In this document: positions 21,047 through 27,596 of the stretch, piece after piece
How positions within the stretch are numbered: the first letter of the stretch is position 1
Layout of the letters: every line of letters begins with the position of its first letter
Program-made: the position numbers and the translations under genes
Notes under the pieces: model-generated
Told to the model about the DNA's origin: nothing
The model's database searches: none
Seen by the model: the letters and a program-made list of their open reading frames with translations, nothing else
Assembly (NCBI GenBank): GCA_902812455.1
Contig: CADDZH010000071.1
Coordinates: 1 to 27,596, forward strand
Length of the DNA: 27,596 nt
Source of the DNA: Chloroflexota bacterium
GTDB lineage: Bacteria > Chloroflexota > Ktedonobacteria > Ktedonobacterales > Ktedonobacteraceae
Direction of reading: 5' to 3'

Positions 21047-22042
21047 GTGCGCCGTTTGATCCGTCGTTTTTGTTTCTATCTTGCCGCTGCCTGGGCGTCG
21101 ATCACGCTGAACTTTTTTATCCCTCGCCTGGCGCCTGGCGATCCGGCGCAGGCGTTGCTCAGCCGTCTCTCACAAAGGGGCCTCTCTAACCCTGTTTCAT
21201 TGAAGGCATTGCAAATTGCCTTTGGCGTCGATCACACAGACCCGCTATGGGTGCAATATTTGCAGTATCTCAATAATCTCTTGCATGGCAATCTCGGCAT
21301 TTCGGTGACGAATTACCCGATGCCCGTTACTGCTGTCATCGCGCAGAATTTATGGTGGACACTGATTCTGTCCGCCGTCTCGGTCTTGATCAGCGTCTCG
21401 CTGGGTTTTCTCATGGGCATTATCATGGCCTGGAGGCGTGGCTCAGCCCTCGATAGCACCCTTGCTCCTGCCGTGACTTTTCTTTCAGCAATTCCCTATT
21501 TCTGGCTGGCGCTGATTATCGTCTACCTCTTCGGCTTTAGGCTCGGCTGGTTTCCGTTCTCCGATGGCTATGATACCTCGCTTAACCCCGGCTGGTCACC
21601 CGATTTTATAGTGAGCGCTATCTACCATTCTATACTGCCTGCTTTGACCATCGTGATCTCCTCTGTTGCCGGGTGGATGTTGAGTATGCGCAACACGATG
21701 ATCACGACGCTCTCTGAAGATTACGTGCTTATGGCGCAAGCCAAAGGGCTGAGGACGCGCCGCATCATGTTCGCCTATGCCGCTCGTAATGCCATTTTAC
21801 CCAATGTGACAGGCTTTTCACTGGCGCTTGGCTTTATTGTGAGTGGCCAGTTGCTGACCGAAATAGTCTTCTCTTACCCTGGATTGGGCTACTCTCTGCT
21901 GACGGCTGTGCAGGGTGAAGATTACGCGCTGCTGCAAGGGATTTTTCTGATCATCACCCTGGCGGTACTGGGAGCAAATTTCCTGACCGATCTCTTATAT
22001 ACCGTCCTTGATCCGCGTGTACGGCAGGAAAGGAGCGCATAG
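21047..22042 (+). CDS. ABC transporter permease, peptide type (DppB/OppB-like)
   Basis: A 331-residue inner-membrane subunit. I take GTG at 21047 as start because GGAAGGAGG (21032-21040) lies 6 bases upstream; the in-frame ATG at 20996 is inside the repeat cluster. A first hydrophobic helix (about 8-25) leads to IPRLAPGDPAQALLSRL, the standard DppB N-terminal segment. The ATPase-contact (EAA) loop is EDYVLMAQAKGLRTRRIMFAYAARNAILPNV. Further helices include LIIVYLFGF, ALTIVISSVAGWML and ILGANFLTDLLYTVLDPRVR. It pairs with the next gene, 2 bases away, to form the channel for the family 5 binding protein upstream. Confidence 0.94.
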   Translation: MRRLIRRFCFYLAAAWASITLNFFIPRLAPGDPAQALLSRLSQRGLSNPVSLKALQIAFGVDHTDPLWVQYLQYLNNLLHGNLGISVTNYPMPVTAVIAQNLWWTLILSAVSVLISVSLGFLMGIIMAWRRGSALDSTLAPAVTFLSAIPYFWLALIIVYLFGFRLGWFPFSDGYDTSLNPGWSPDFIVSAIYHSILPALTIVISSVAGWMLSMRNTMITTLSEDYVLMAQAKGLRTRRIMFAYAARNAILPNVTGFSLALGFIVSGQLLTEIVFSYPGLGYSLLTAVQGEDYALLQGIFLIITLAVLGANFLTDLLYTVLDPRVRQERSA

Positions 22043-22044
22043 CC

Positions 22045-23046
22045 ATGAGTATACCTCCTTCTTCGCAATGGTCCTCTTTGCCCGATTCGCTGGAGAGCGC
22101 TCCCATTGTGGCAGCCGCGCAGCCGGCATCTATTGCGAGCAACCTTGATACCGTCCAGGCCGGAATTTTCAGTTGGTTGCCTGGCATCCGTAAGATAGTG
22201 AGCGGGAATAGAAAGGTAGGGATGGGTCTTGGCATTGTTGGCTTTTTCCTGCTCGTCGCGGTCGTTGGCCCTCTCTTCCTGCATCAAAATGCCAACACCA
22301 TCACAGGCGCTACATTGCAGTCTCCTTCAGCCACTCACTGGCTCGGTACGACCCAATTGGGGCAGGATGTGCTCGATCAGCTTATCATTGGCACCCGCAA
22401 TTCTCTCTTCTGGGGAGGGATTACAGGATGTGGCGTTACACTGCTCTCAATAATTATCGGGCTAGTTGGCGGTTATTTTGGCGGCTTGATCGATGATCTG
22501 CTCTCCCTGCTGACCAACGTCATTCTCGTAATCCCCGCGCTGCCTTTAATTATTGTTTTAGCTTCTTTCTTTCCCAGAGGACCAGAAACGGTGGCCCTCG
22601 TCATCATTTTCACCGGCTGGGCATGGGGAGCGCGCGTCTTGCGCTCGCAGACTCTTTCCATGCGCAGTCGCGAATTTGTGGCGGCGGCCAGGGCCAGCGG
22701 GGAGACGACATGGCGTATTATCTTCTACGAGATCTTCCCGAACGAAATCTCAATTGTGGCTGCCAATTTTGTAAGCACCATTATCTATGTTATTCTGGCC
22801 GAGGCTTCCCTGGAATTTATTGGCCTGGGTGATATCAACACCATTACCTGGGGTTCTATGCTCTACTGGGCGCAGAACAACGGCGCTCTGATATTAGGCG
22901 CCTGGTGGTGGTTCGTCCCGCCTGGCCTGTGCATTGCCGTGCTGGGTGCGGGCCTGGCGCTGATCAACTTTGGCATCGATGAAATTGCTGACCCACGCCT
23001 GCGTCGCGAGCCCCGGCTGAGACAGCGCAAAAGGAGAAAGTGGTAG
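22045..23046 (+). CDS. ABC transporter permease, peptide type (DppC/OppC-like)
   Basis: A 333-residue permease partner. Residues 1-60 are a cytoplasmic, low-complexity extension (SLESAPIVAAAQPAS), followed by a first helix MGLGIVGFFLLVAVVGPLFL. HWLGTTQLGQDVLDQLIIGTRNSLFWG is the conserved DppC segment. The EAA loop reads REFVAAARASGETTWRIIFYEIFPNEIS, and LAEASLEFIGLGDINTITWGSML is also typical. GAAAGGAG of the preceding gene's end serves as ribosome binding site, 2 bases separate the genes, and translation is probably coupled. No ATP-binding subunit gene follows; the next gene is nagB, so the ATPases must be encoded elsewhere. Confidence 0.94.
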   Translation: MSIPPSSQWSSLPDSLESAPIVAAAQPASIASNLDTVQAGIFSWLPGIRKIVSGNRKVGMGLGIVGFFLLVAVVGPLFLHQNANTITGATLQSPSATHWLGTTQLGQDVLDQLIIGTRNSLFWGGITGCGVTLLSIIIGLVGGYFGGLIDDLLSLLTNVILVIPALPLIIVLASFFPRGPETVALVIIFTGWAWGARVLRSQTLSMRSREFVAAARASGETTWRIIFYEIFPNEISIVAANFVSTIIYVILAEASLEFIGLGDINTITWGSMLYWAQNNGALILGAWWWFVPPGLCIAVLGAGLALINFGIDEIADPRLRREPRLRQRKRRKW

Positions 23047-23055
23047 TAGCATTCT

Positions 23056-23802
23056 ATGCGCCTGATTGTAGCTGATGATTACAAGACGATGAGCCGGATT
23101 GCGGCTCGTTTGATAGCTGAGGCTATCAAGGCTCAACCCGCTGCCAGCATTGTGGTGCCAACGGGCGCAACTCCAGAAGGTTTTTATCGCGAGCTGGCTG
23201 CCCTGCACCGTCAAGGTGAGTTTGAGGCCTCATGCCTGCATGTCTTCCAGTTGGATGAATACCTGGGCGTCTCGCAGGCCGATCCCCGCTCTTTCTATGG
23301 TTGGATTAAACGCGATTTACTTGACCCACTTGGCATTCCTGAGACGAATGTGGTTCGCCTGCGAGGTGATGCTGCTGATATCGAGGAAGCTTGCCGGCAA
23401 TACGATGCTCGCGTGCAGGAACTGGGGGGATTTGATGTGGCCGTGCTCGGCCTGGGGCATAATGGTCATCTTGGCTTCAACGAGCCTCCCGCCGATCCTC
23501 GCTCAGCAACCCATGTCGTCGATCTCAGCGAGGATACCATTCGCTATAATGCGTGCTACTGGAACGGCAGCCTGCGCGTGCCGCGCCAGGCCCTGACGTG
23601 CGGTATGGCCAACCTGCTAGCAGCGCGCCAGGTAATTGTGCTTGTCTCCGGGGAGCATAAACGCGATATTCTGCTGCGTACCCTCACCGGCCCTGTCACT
23701 CCCGCCATTCCTTCCTCCTACTTACAGCAGAGGGCACACGTGACCTGCGTGGCCGATAGGGCTGCATGGCCCCGAGGGCTTTCTGGCGAGCATTCCATCT
23801 AG
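23056..23802 (+). CDS. nagB: Glucosamine-6-phosphate deaminase
   Basis: A 248-residue isomerase/deaminase that turns GlcN-6-P into fructose-6-P and ammonia, the last step of the pathway. VPTGATPEGFYREL (34-47) is the phosphate-binding loop. Asp67 and Glu68 in FQLDEYLG contain the proton-abstracting residue. LGLGHNGHLGFNEP (131-144) holds the ring-opening His. The C-terminal region is short but complete for the monomeric-type enzymes (about 240-250 residues). It starts 9 bases after the second permease stop. AAGGAG is about 20 bases away and not well placed, so coupling to the permease gene may drive translation. Confidence 0.95.
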   Translation: MRLIVADDYKTMSRIAARLIAEAIKAQPAASIVVPTGATPEGFYRELAALHRQGEFEASCLHVFQLDEYLGVSQADPRSFYGWIKRDLLDPLGIPETNVVRLRGDAADIEEACRQYDARVQELGGFDVAVLGLGHNGHLGFNEPPADPRSATHVVDLSEDTIRYNACYWNGSLRVPRQALTCGMANLLAARQVIVLVSGEHKRDILLRTLTGPVTPAIPSSYLQQRAHVTCVADRAAWPRGLSGEHSI

Positions 23803-23863
23803 ACCCGCCCTGCCATATGTGCTACCCTTAATCATGTCACTTTTCTCCAGTGCATAACCACCT

Positions 23864-23969
23864 AACTTTTTAGGGAATAAGAAAAGTTGGGGACCCTGCA
23901 CACTGTCCCCCAGACAGCGTTCCCCAATCCCCGGCAGGGGGCGAAGCCCCCTGCACCCCCATTCCCTAA
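23864..23969. repeat. Compound inverted-repeat element downstream of nagB
   Basis: Several nested pairings lie within 106 bases: AACTTTT/AAAAGTT (23864-23870, 23882-23888); TTAGGGAAT/ATTCCCTAA (23870-23878, 23961-23969) enclosing the rest; TTGGGGA/TCCCCAA (23887-23893, 23921-23927); GGGGAC/GTCCCC (23889-23894, 23905-23910); CTGTC/GACAG; and GCAGGGGGC-GAA-GCCCCCTGC (23934-23954). Some exclude each other. It may be a dispersed element or a transcription end for the nagB operon; no T run follows the strongest hairpin. Confidence 0.5.
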
Positions 23970-24017
23970 CCGCTTTCTTGACTCTGCACTGGGTATTATT
24001 ACATTCAGGAGGCATAC

Positions 24018-24710
24018 ATGGACTTTTCGAGGTTTGATATCCGGAAGTATCCCGTAGTACCGGTAGAGGAGGGCTACCGGGAATGGGTTGAGACATATGA
24101 GGAGACGGTGCTGGATGAAATGGACCTGCGCTTACTGGCAAGGATCCAGGCGGTAGCGTGGGATCAGGTTCAACATGCCGCAGATTTAGCTTGCGGTACC
24201 GGGCGCACGGGTGTGTGGCTCAAAGAGCGAGGTGTGCAACATCTTGATGGGGTTGATCTGACGCCGGAGATGCTGGAGGTGGCTCGCGCAAAAAACATCT
24301 ACGACCGCTTACTTGTTGGCAATATGCTCGAGACGCCCTTAGAAATGGCGCACTACGATCTGGTGACGGCTGTGCTAGCAGATGAACACCTGCCGGATGT
24401 TCGCCCGCTCTATATAGAAACTGCGCGCATTAGCCGACCAGGAGGCAACTTCGTTCTCGTAGGCTATCATCCCTATTTCCTCATGGGCGGCGTGCCGACC
24501 CATTATCATCGCGCCACAGGGGAAGCGGTGACCATCGAGTGCTATGTCCATCTTTTTAGCGATCATGTCCAGGCTGCCCTGGCGGCAGGCTTCTCGCTGA
24601 TTGAGATGCACGAGGGTGTGATCGATGAAGAATGGGTAGCCAGGAAACCCAAATGGAGCCGCTACCTGAACCGCCCAGTCAGCTTCGCTATGGTCTGGCA
24701 GAAGAGGTAG
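24018..24710 (+). CDS. Class I SAM-dependent methyltransferase
   Basis: A 230-residue methyltransferase of unknown substrate. Motif I is ADLACGTGRTGVWL (about 56-69), the acidic end of strand 2 is in LDGVDLTPEML, and YDLVTAVLADEHLPD and RPGGNFVLVGYHPYFL are motifs IV and V. The N-terminal helix region (RKYPVVPVEEGYREWVETYEETVLDEMDL) probably covers the substrate site and resembles UbiE/biotin-synthesis-BioC-like small-molecule methyltransferases. AGGAGG lies 5 bases before the ATG. It stands alone and does not belong to the amino-sugar set in any evident way. Confidence 0.93.
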   Translation: MDFSRFDIRKYPVVPVEEGYREWVETYEETVLDEMDLRLLARIQAVAWDQVQHAADLACGTGRTGVWLKERGVQHLDGVDLTPEMLEVARAKNIYDRLLVGNMLETPLEMAHYDLVTAVLADEHLPDVRPLYIETARISRPGGNFVLVGYHPYFLMGGVPTHYHRATGEAVTIECYVHLFSDHVQAALAAGFSLIEMHEGVIDEEWVARKPKWSRYLNRPVSFAMVWQKR

Positions 24711-24716
24711 CCTCTC

Positions 24717-24917
24717 TCAAGCGATACGGCGTTGGAATGCCTTTCGCAGCCTCATGCGAAGAGCGCGCAGGGACAGCATCAGCCGTACAAGAGAGGGCAG
24801 CACTCTGCGGTCGGCCTGTGGCAGTTGCGCCAGCAGGCGCTCGTGGTCTGCCTCACGCAGCAAGGCCAGGCGATGAGCTTGAGCCATGCGCTCGCGGTCG
24901 TAATGATTTGGCATCAT
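24717..24917 (-). CDS. Small basic helical protein of unknown function (66 aa)
   Basis: A 66-residue protein starting at ATG 24917, with GGAAGGAG 7 bases upstream; the longer in-frame reading back to 25061 lacks such a site. The sequence MMPNHYDRERMAQAHRLALLREADHERLLAQLP is a charged amphipathic helix, followed by a Leu/Arg-rich helix (VLPSLVRLMLSLRALRMRLRKAFQRR). No membrane span long enough for a clear transmembrane helix is present; the second helix could bind a membrane surface or nucleic acid. It converges with the methyltransferase gene, with 6 bases between the stops. Confidence 0.7.
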   Translation of the reverse strand: MMPNHYDRERMAQAHRLALLREADHERLLAQLPQADRRVLPSLVRLMLSLRALRMRLRKAFQRRIA

Positions 24918-25171
24918 AGTAGTTCTCCTTCCAACACCTCTAGCCAGAGGTGCTTGCGTTATACACCTGTCACTTCCGTTAAGTGGAGTGATCTTCATGT
25001 GGCAAGTGTAGCCGCGAAGGCGTCCAGGCACATCTGTTGAATAACTCATTTGACTACTCATTTGTGAGCAGGAGCTGGTGGAGGGAAATGAAGCATTGAG
25101 AGGAGGTTCTGAGTAGAATCACCTAGACGGGCATGACGGGCCTGAATGAGAAGAAAGCTGTAACATTTTGC

Positions 25172-25200
25172 TTGACATATCCTGCTATTTTCTCTACAAT
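25172..25200 (+). promoter_or_regulatory. Strong sigma-70-type promoter for the kinase gene
   Basis: A consensus TTGACA (25172-25177), a 17-base spacer, and TACAAT (25195-25200). The start would be near 25207, leaving a leader of about 64 bases to the ATG at 25271. The rest of the 24918-25270 gap holds the upstream region of the small minus-strand gene and nothing else I can support. Confidence 0.75.
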
Positions 25201-25270
25201 AGATATCGTACAACGATGCATCGACCTGTAGCTCTATGCTTAACTCAAACCGGATGCCAGGAGGTCGCAG

Positions 25271-27596
25271 ATGGCAGACCGCGTCGGACAACAGTTTGGC
25301 AATTACCGGCTGGTTACCCTGTTAGGGCAGGGTGGCTTTGCCGAGGTCTATTTAGGGCAGCATGTGAGATTGGAGCTACAGGCGGCCATCAAGGTGCTGC
25401 ATACCTTCCTGACCGACCAGGAGGCCGAGCACTTCCAGCAGGAAGCGCAGACCATCGCGAAGTTGACCCACCCATCAATCATTCGCGTCTTCGATTACGA
25501 TGTGCAGGATGGGGTGCCCTTCCTGGTGATGGACTATGCCCCCAATGGCTCTTTGCGCAAGCGCTATCCCAAGGGCAGCATCCTCCCCTTGCCCCAGATC
25601 GTCTCCTATGTGAAGCAGGTCGCTGCTGCCTTGCAGTATGCGCACGACCAGAAATTCATCCATCGTGATGTCAAGCCGGAGAATATGCTGCTAGGTCGCC
25701 ACGAGGAGGTACTGCTGTCGGATTTTGGGCTGGCGGCCCTGGCGCATAGCACTGGCTCGCTCAGCACGCAGGAGGCGATAGGAACGCTGGCTTACATGGC
25801 GCCGGAGCAGATCGAGGGGCATCCACGACCTGCCAGCGACCAGTATGCATTGGGCTGCGTGGTCTACGAATGGCTGTGTGGAAGTCGCCCATTTGAGGGG
25901 TCGGCGACCGAGGTGATGGTGCAGCAGTTGAGCATGCCACCTCCTCCATTGCATGAGCAGGTGGTGACGATTCCCCTGGGCATCGAGCAAGTCGTGCTGC
26001 GGGCGCTGGCGAAAGACCCCAAAGAGCGTTTTGCCTCGGTGCGGGAGTTTGCCGAAGCGCTCGAGCAGGCCAGCCAGCTTGCCTCATCCACTCCGATGCT
26101 GTTTGCCAGTGAGTCCCCTGCTCCCGGTCCAGTTGCTGCGACCAGCTATGCTACGGTGGCGATGGCGCCCAGTCCAGCAGAGGCGCCCACAGAGACGACG
26201 GGCGCCACTGAGTTGCCAGTGGGGGCAGTTGAGTCGACCGTGTACGCCGGTTCCACACCGCCAGGTGACCTCGGCACACCACAGAATGGGGCTACCCCTC
26301 AGACGCTGCTACCAGGCCACACTGTTGCGCCCACGGCTGCTGTCGTGCCTTCTCCCCTGGAGCCAACGATACCGGTGCAGCAGAAGGCCAGGCGACTACC
26401 ACGAACCCGTGCGGCGCTGCTGATGGGATTGGTGACCGTGATTATCGTGGGAGGCATTCTGGGCAGCCTCAGCCTGCTTGCGCACTTTGGAGTGATAGGC
26501 GCACACAGCGGACCTGCCACTCCCATCGAGGCCCGGGGAGGCACCTGGACGATCGATATCCCTCAAGAGCCCGATTCACTCCTTCCCAATGCATCAGCAG
26601 CATTGACTGCGGCGGAGGTCGACCAGGCGCTCTACCTGCCCCTGTTCTACAGCGATGCGCAGGGGGTGATTCATCCTGGGGCGGCGAGCGAGGTCCCGAC
26701 AGTGCAGAACGGGGGCATCAGCGCCGACGCCACCACCTGGACCTTCCACATGCGCCCTGGCCTGGTCTGGTCGGATGGACAACCTTACGATGCCCGCGAT
26801 GTAGACTACACCTGGCGGCTCTGGACGAGTCCGGCGTTCGGAGCGGCTTTCCCGAATGGGTTCCCTTACGGAGTGACCGGCCTCCTGCTGATTAGTTCGG
26901 CGGTGGTCTCGCCGGACCATCTCTCGATCACGTTTCACCTCAAGCAGCCCTATGTTCCTTTCTACCAGTACTGGGTAGATGGCGGGCAGGCCCCTTTGCC
27001 CGCGCACCATTTCAGAAACATGACTCCGGCTCAGATGGCCAAGTCGCCCGATAACCTGAACCCAAAGGTGACGAGCGGGGCTTTCGTGATGGCGGAGAGC
27101 GCGCCAGGAAATCACTACACCCTGGCGCGCAACCCTCGCTACTACCAGGCGGGGCTGCCCTACCTGGACAAAGTGGTATTCCGCATCGCCGCGCGTGACA
27201 CTATTTCCCAGGATTTGCAGGCGGGCCGCATCGATTCAACGACCTGGCTGGATGCGACGCAGGCGCAGCAATACGAGGGACTCCACAACTATACGCTCGT
27301 CACTTCTCCCACCGATGCCGCTTTCGAGACGCTGTTCTTCAACTTCCACAACAGCGTGCTGGCCAGCCACCCGGAAGTGCGCCAGGCCATCGCCATCGCC
27401 ATCGACTACCAGAGCCTGGTTGCGTCGATCCCTGCTGGACTCGCTACTCTGCTCTGCACCGACCACGGCAACTTCTACCATCCAGGCTTTGATCCGGGGG
27501 CTGCCTGTCCGATCTTCGATCCGGCGGCGGCCAATCAACTGCTGGATAGCCACGGCTGGGTGCGAGGACCAGATGGCATACGCAGCAGGGATGGGC
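25271..27596 (+). CDS. Membrane Ser/Thr protein kinase fused to an extracellular family 5 solute-binding domain (partial, runs off the window)
   Basis: An open reading frame of 775 codons with no stop before the window end. Residues 12-270 are a PknB-type kinase: Gly-rich loop LGQGGFAEVY (18-27), Lys41 in AAIKVL, Glu58 in FQQEAQTI, catalytic HRDVKPEN (131-138, Asp133), DFG at 151-153, and GTLAYMAPEQ. A Pro/Thr/Ala-rich linker (about 272-378) leads to one membrane helix (about 381-403, LLMGLVTVIIVGGILGSLSL). The outside part, from about 415, is a family 5 solute-binding domain (TIDIPQEPDSLLPNASAA, HMRPGLVWSDGQPYDARDVDYTW, VTSGAFVMAESAPGNHYTLARNPRYY). It should phosphorylate cytoplasmic targets when an extracellular oligopeptide or sugar binds. 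GGAGGTCGCAG precedes the ATG. Confidence 0.93.
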   Translation, partial: MADRVGQQFGNYRLVTLLGQGGFAEVYLGQHVRLELQAAIKVLHTFLTDQEAEHFQQEAQTIAKLTHPSIIRVFDYDVQDGVPFLVMDYAPNGSLRKRYPKGSILPLPQIVSYVKQVAAALQYAHDQKFIHRDVKPENMLLGRHEEVLLSDFGLAALAHSTGSLSTQEAIGTLAYMAPEQIEGHPRPASDQYALGCVVYEWLCGSRPFEGSATEVMVQQLSMPPPPLHEQVVTIPLGIEQVVLRALAKDPKERFASVREFAEALEQASQLASSTPMLFASESPAPGPVAATSYATVAMAPSPAEAPTETTGATELPVGAVESTVYAGSTPPGDLGTPQNGATPQTLLPGHTVAPTAAVVPSPLEPTIPVQQKARRLPRTRAALLMGLVTVIIVGGILGSLSLLAHFGVIGAHSGPATPIEARGGTWTIDIPQEPDSLLPNASAALTAAEVDQALYLPLFYSDAQGVIHPGAASEVPTVQNGGISADATTWTFHMRPGLVWSDGQPYDARDVDYTWRLWTSPAFGAAFPNGFPYGVTGLLLISSAVVSPDHLSITFHLKQPYVPFYQYWVDGGQAPLPAHHFRNMTPAQMAKSPDNLNPKVTSGAFVMAESAPGNHYTLARNPRYYQAGLPYLDKVVFRIAARDTISQDLQAGRIDSTTWLDATQAQQYEGLHNYTLVTSPTDAAFETLFFNFHNSVLASHPEVRQAIAIAIDYQSLVASIPAGLATLLCTDHGNFYHPGFDPGAACPIFDPAAANQLLDSHGWVRGPDGIRSRDG

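Noticed and set aside
23978..24005. A promoter TTGACT-16-TACATT before the methyltransferase gene
   Set aside because: Its start point would fall near 24012, at the end of the AGGAGG ribosome binding site, so most of that site would not be transcribed. An upstream promoter is more likely.

Overview
The window looks like chromosomal DNA of a member of the Chloroflexota, most plausibly class Ktedonobacteria. This is inferred from gene content: a membrane Ser/Thr kinase fused to an extracellular family 5 solute-binding domain, many catabolic and sugar-recycling genes, and intergenic gaps full of short dispersed hairpin repeats. There is no rRNA, recognisable tRNA, CRISPR array or transposase gene.

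Layout. 1-5422 (+): a likely small-molecule catabolic group made of two tandem-duplicated alpha/beta hydrolases, a DapA/NAL-family aldolase-like protein and a phytoene-dehydrogenase-like FAD oxidoreductase. 5535-5998 (+): a HicB-HicA toxin-antitoxin pair. 6013-7131 (+): a seven-repeat predicted beta-propeller. 7138-8908 (+): a strong promoter, a short ORF with 8 His codons in 11, a mutually exclusive antiterminator/terminator pair, then hisS. 9130-10632 (+): an unrecognised GT-B-like protein that ends convergently with an enoyl-CoA hydratase and a phenylacetate-CoA-ligase-like enzyme (-). 13123-13479 (-): a small protein of unknown function. 13776-17028 (-): a translationally coupled gntR-murQ-nagZ operon. 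17267-23802 (+): nagA, a family 5 solute-binding lipoprotein, two peptide-type ABC permeases and nagB. 24018-24917: a methyltransferase (+) and a small basic protein (-). 25271-end (+): the kinase/solute-binding fusion, cut by the window edge.

How the genes work together. The 13.8-23.8 kb block is a coherent amino-sugar (peptidoglycan or chitin) salvage regulon. The lipoprotein and permeases import a GlcNAc-containing oligomer or muropeptide, and cytoplasmic NagZ removes GlcNAc. MurQ converts MurNAc-6-P to GlcNAc-6-P, and NagA then NagB lead to fructose-6-P. A HutC-type GntR regulator sits in the block, and operator-like palindromes resembling the DasR/NagR dre site lie at both plus-strand promoters. 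No transporter ATPase and no amino-sugar kinase is present in the window.

The most interesting element is the hisS leader at 7138-7393. It looks like ribosome-mediated transcription attenuation of a histidyl-tRNA synthetase gene, where Gram-positive-type bacteria would usually be expected to use a T-box. Second is a family of short hairpins upstream of many of the genes whose stems vary in sequence but keep base pairing.
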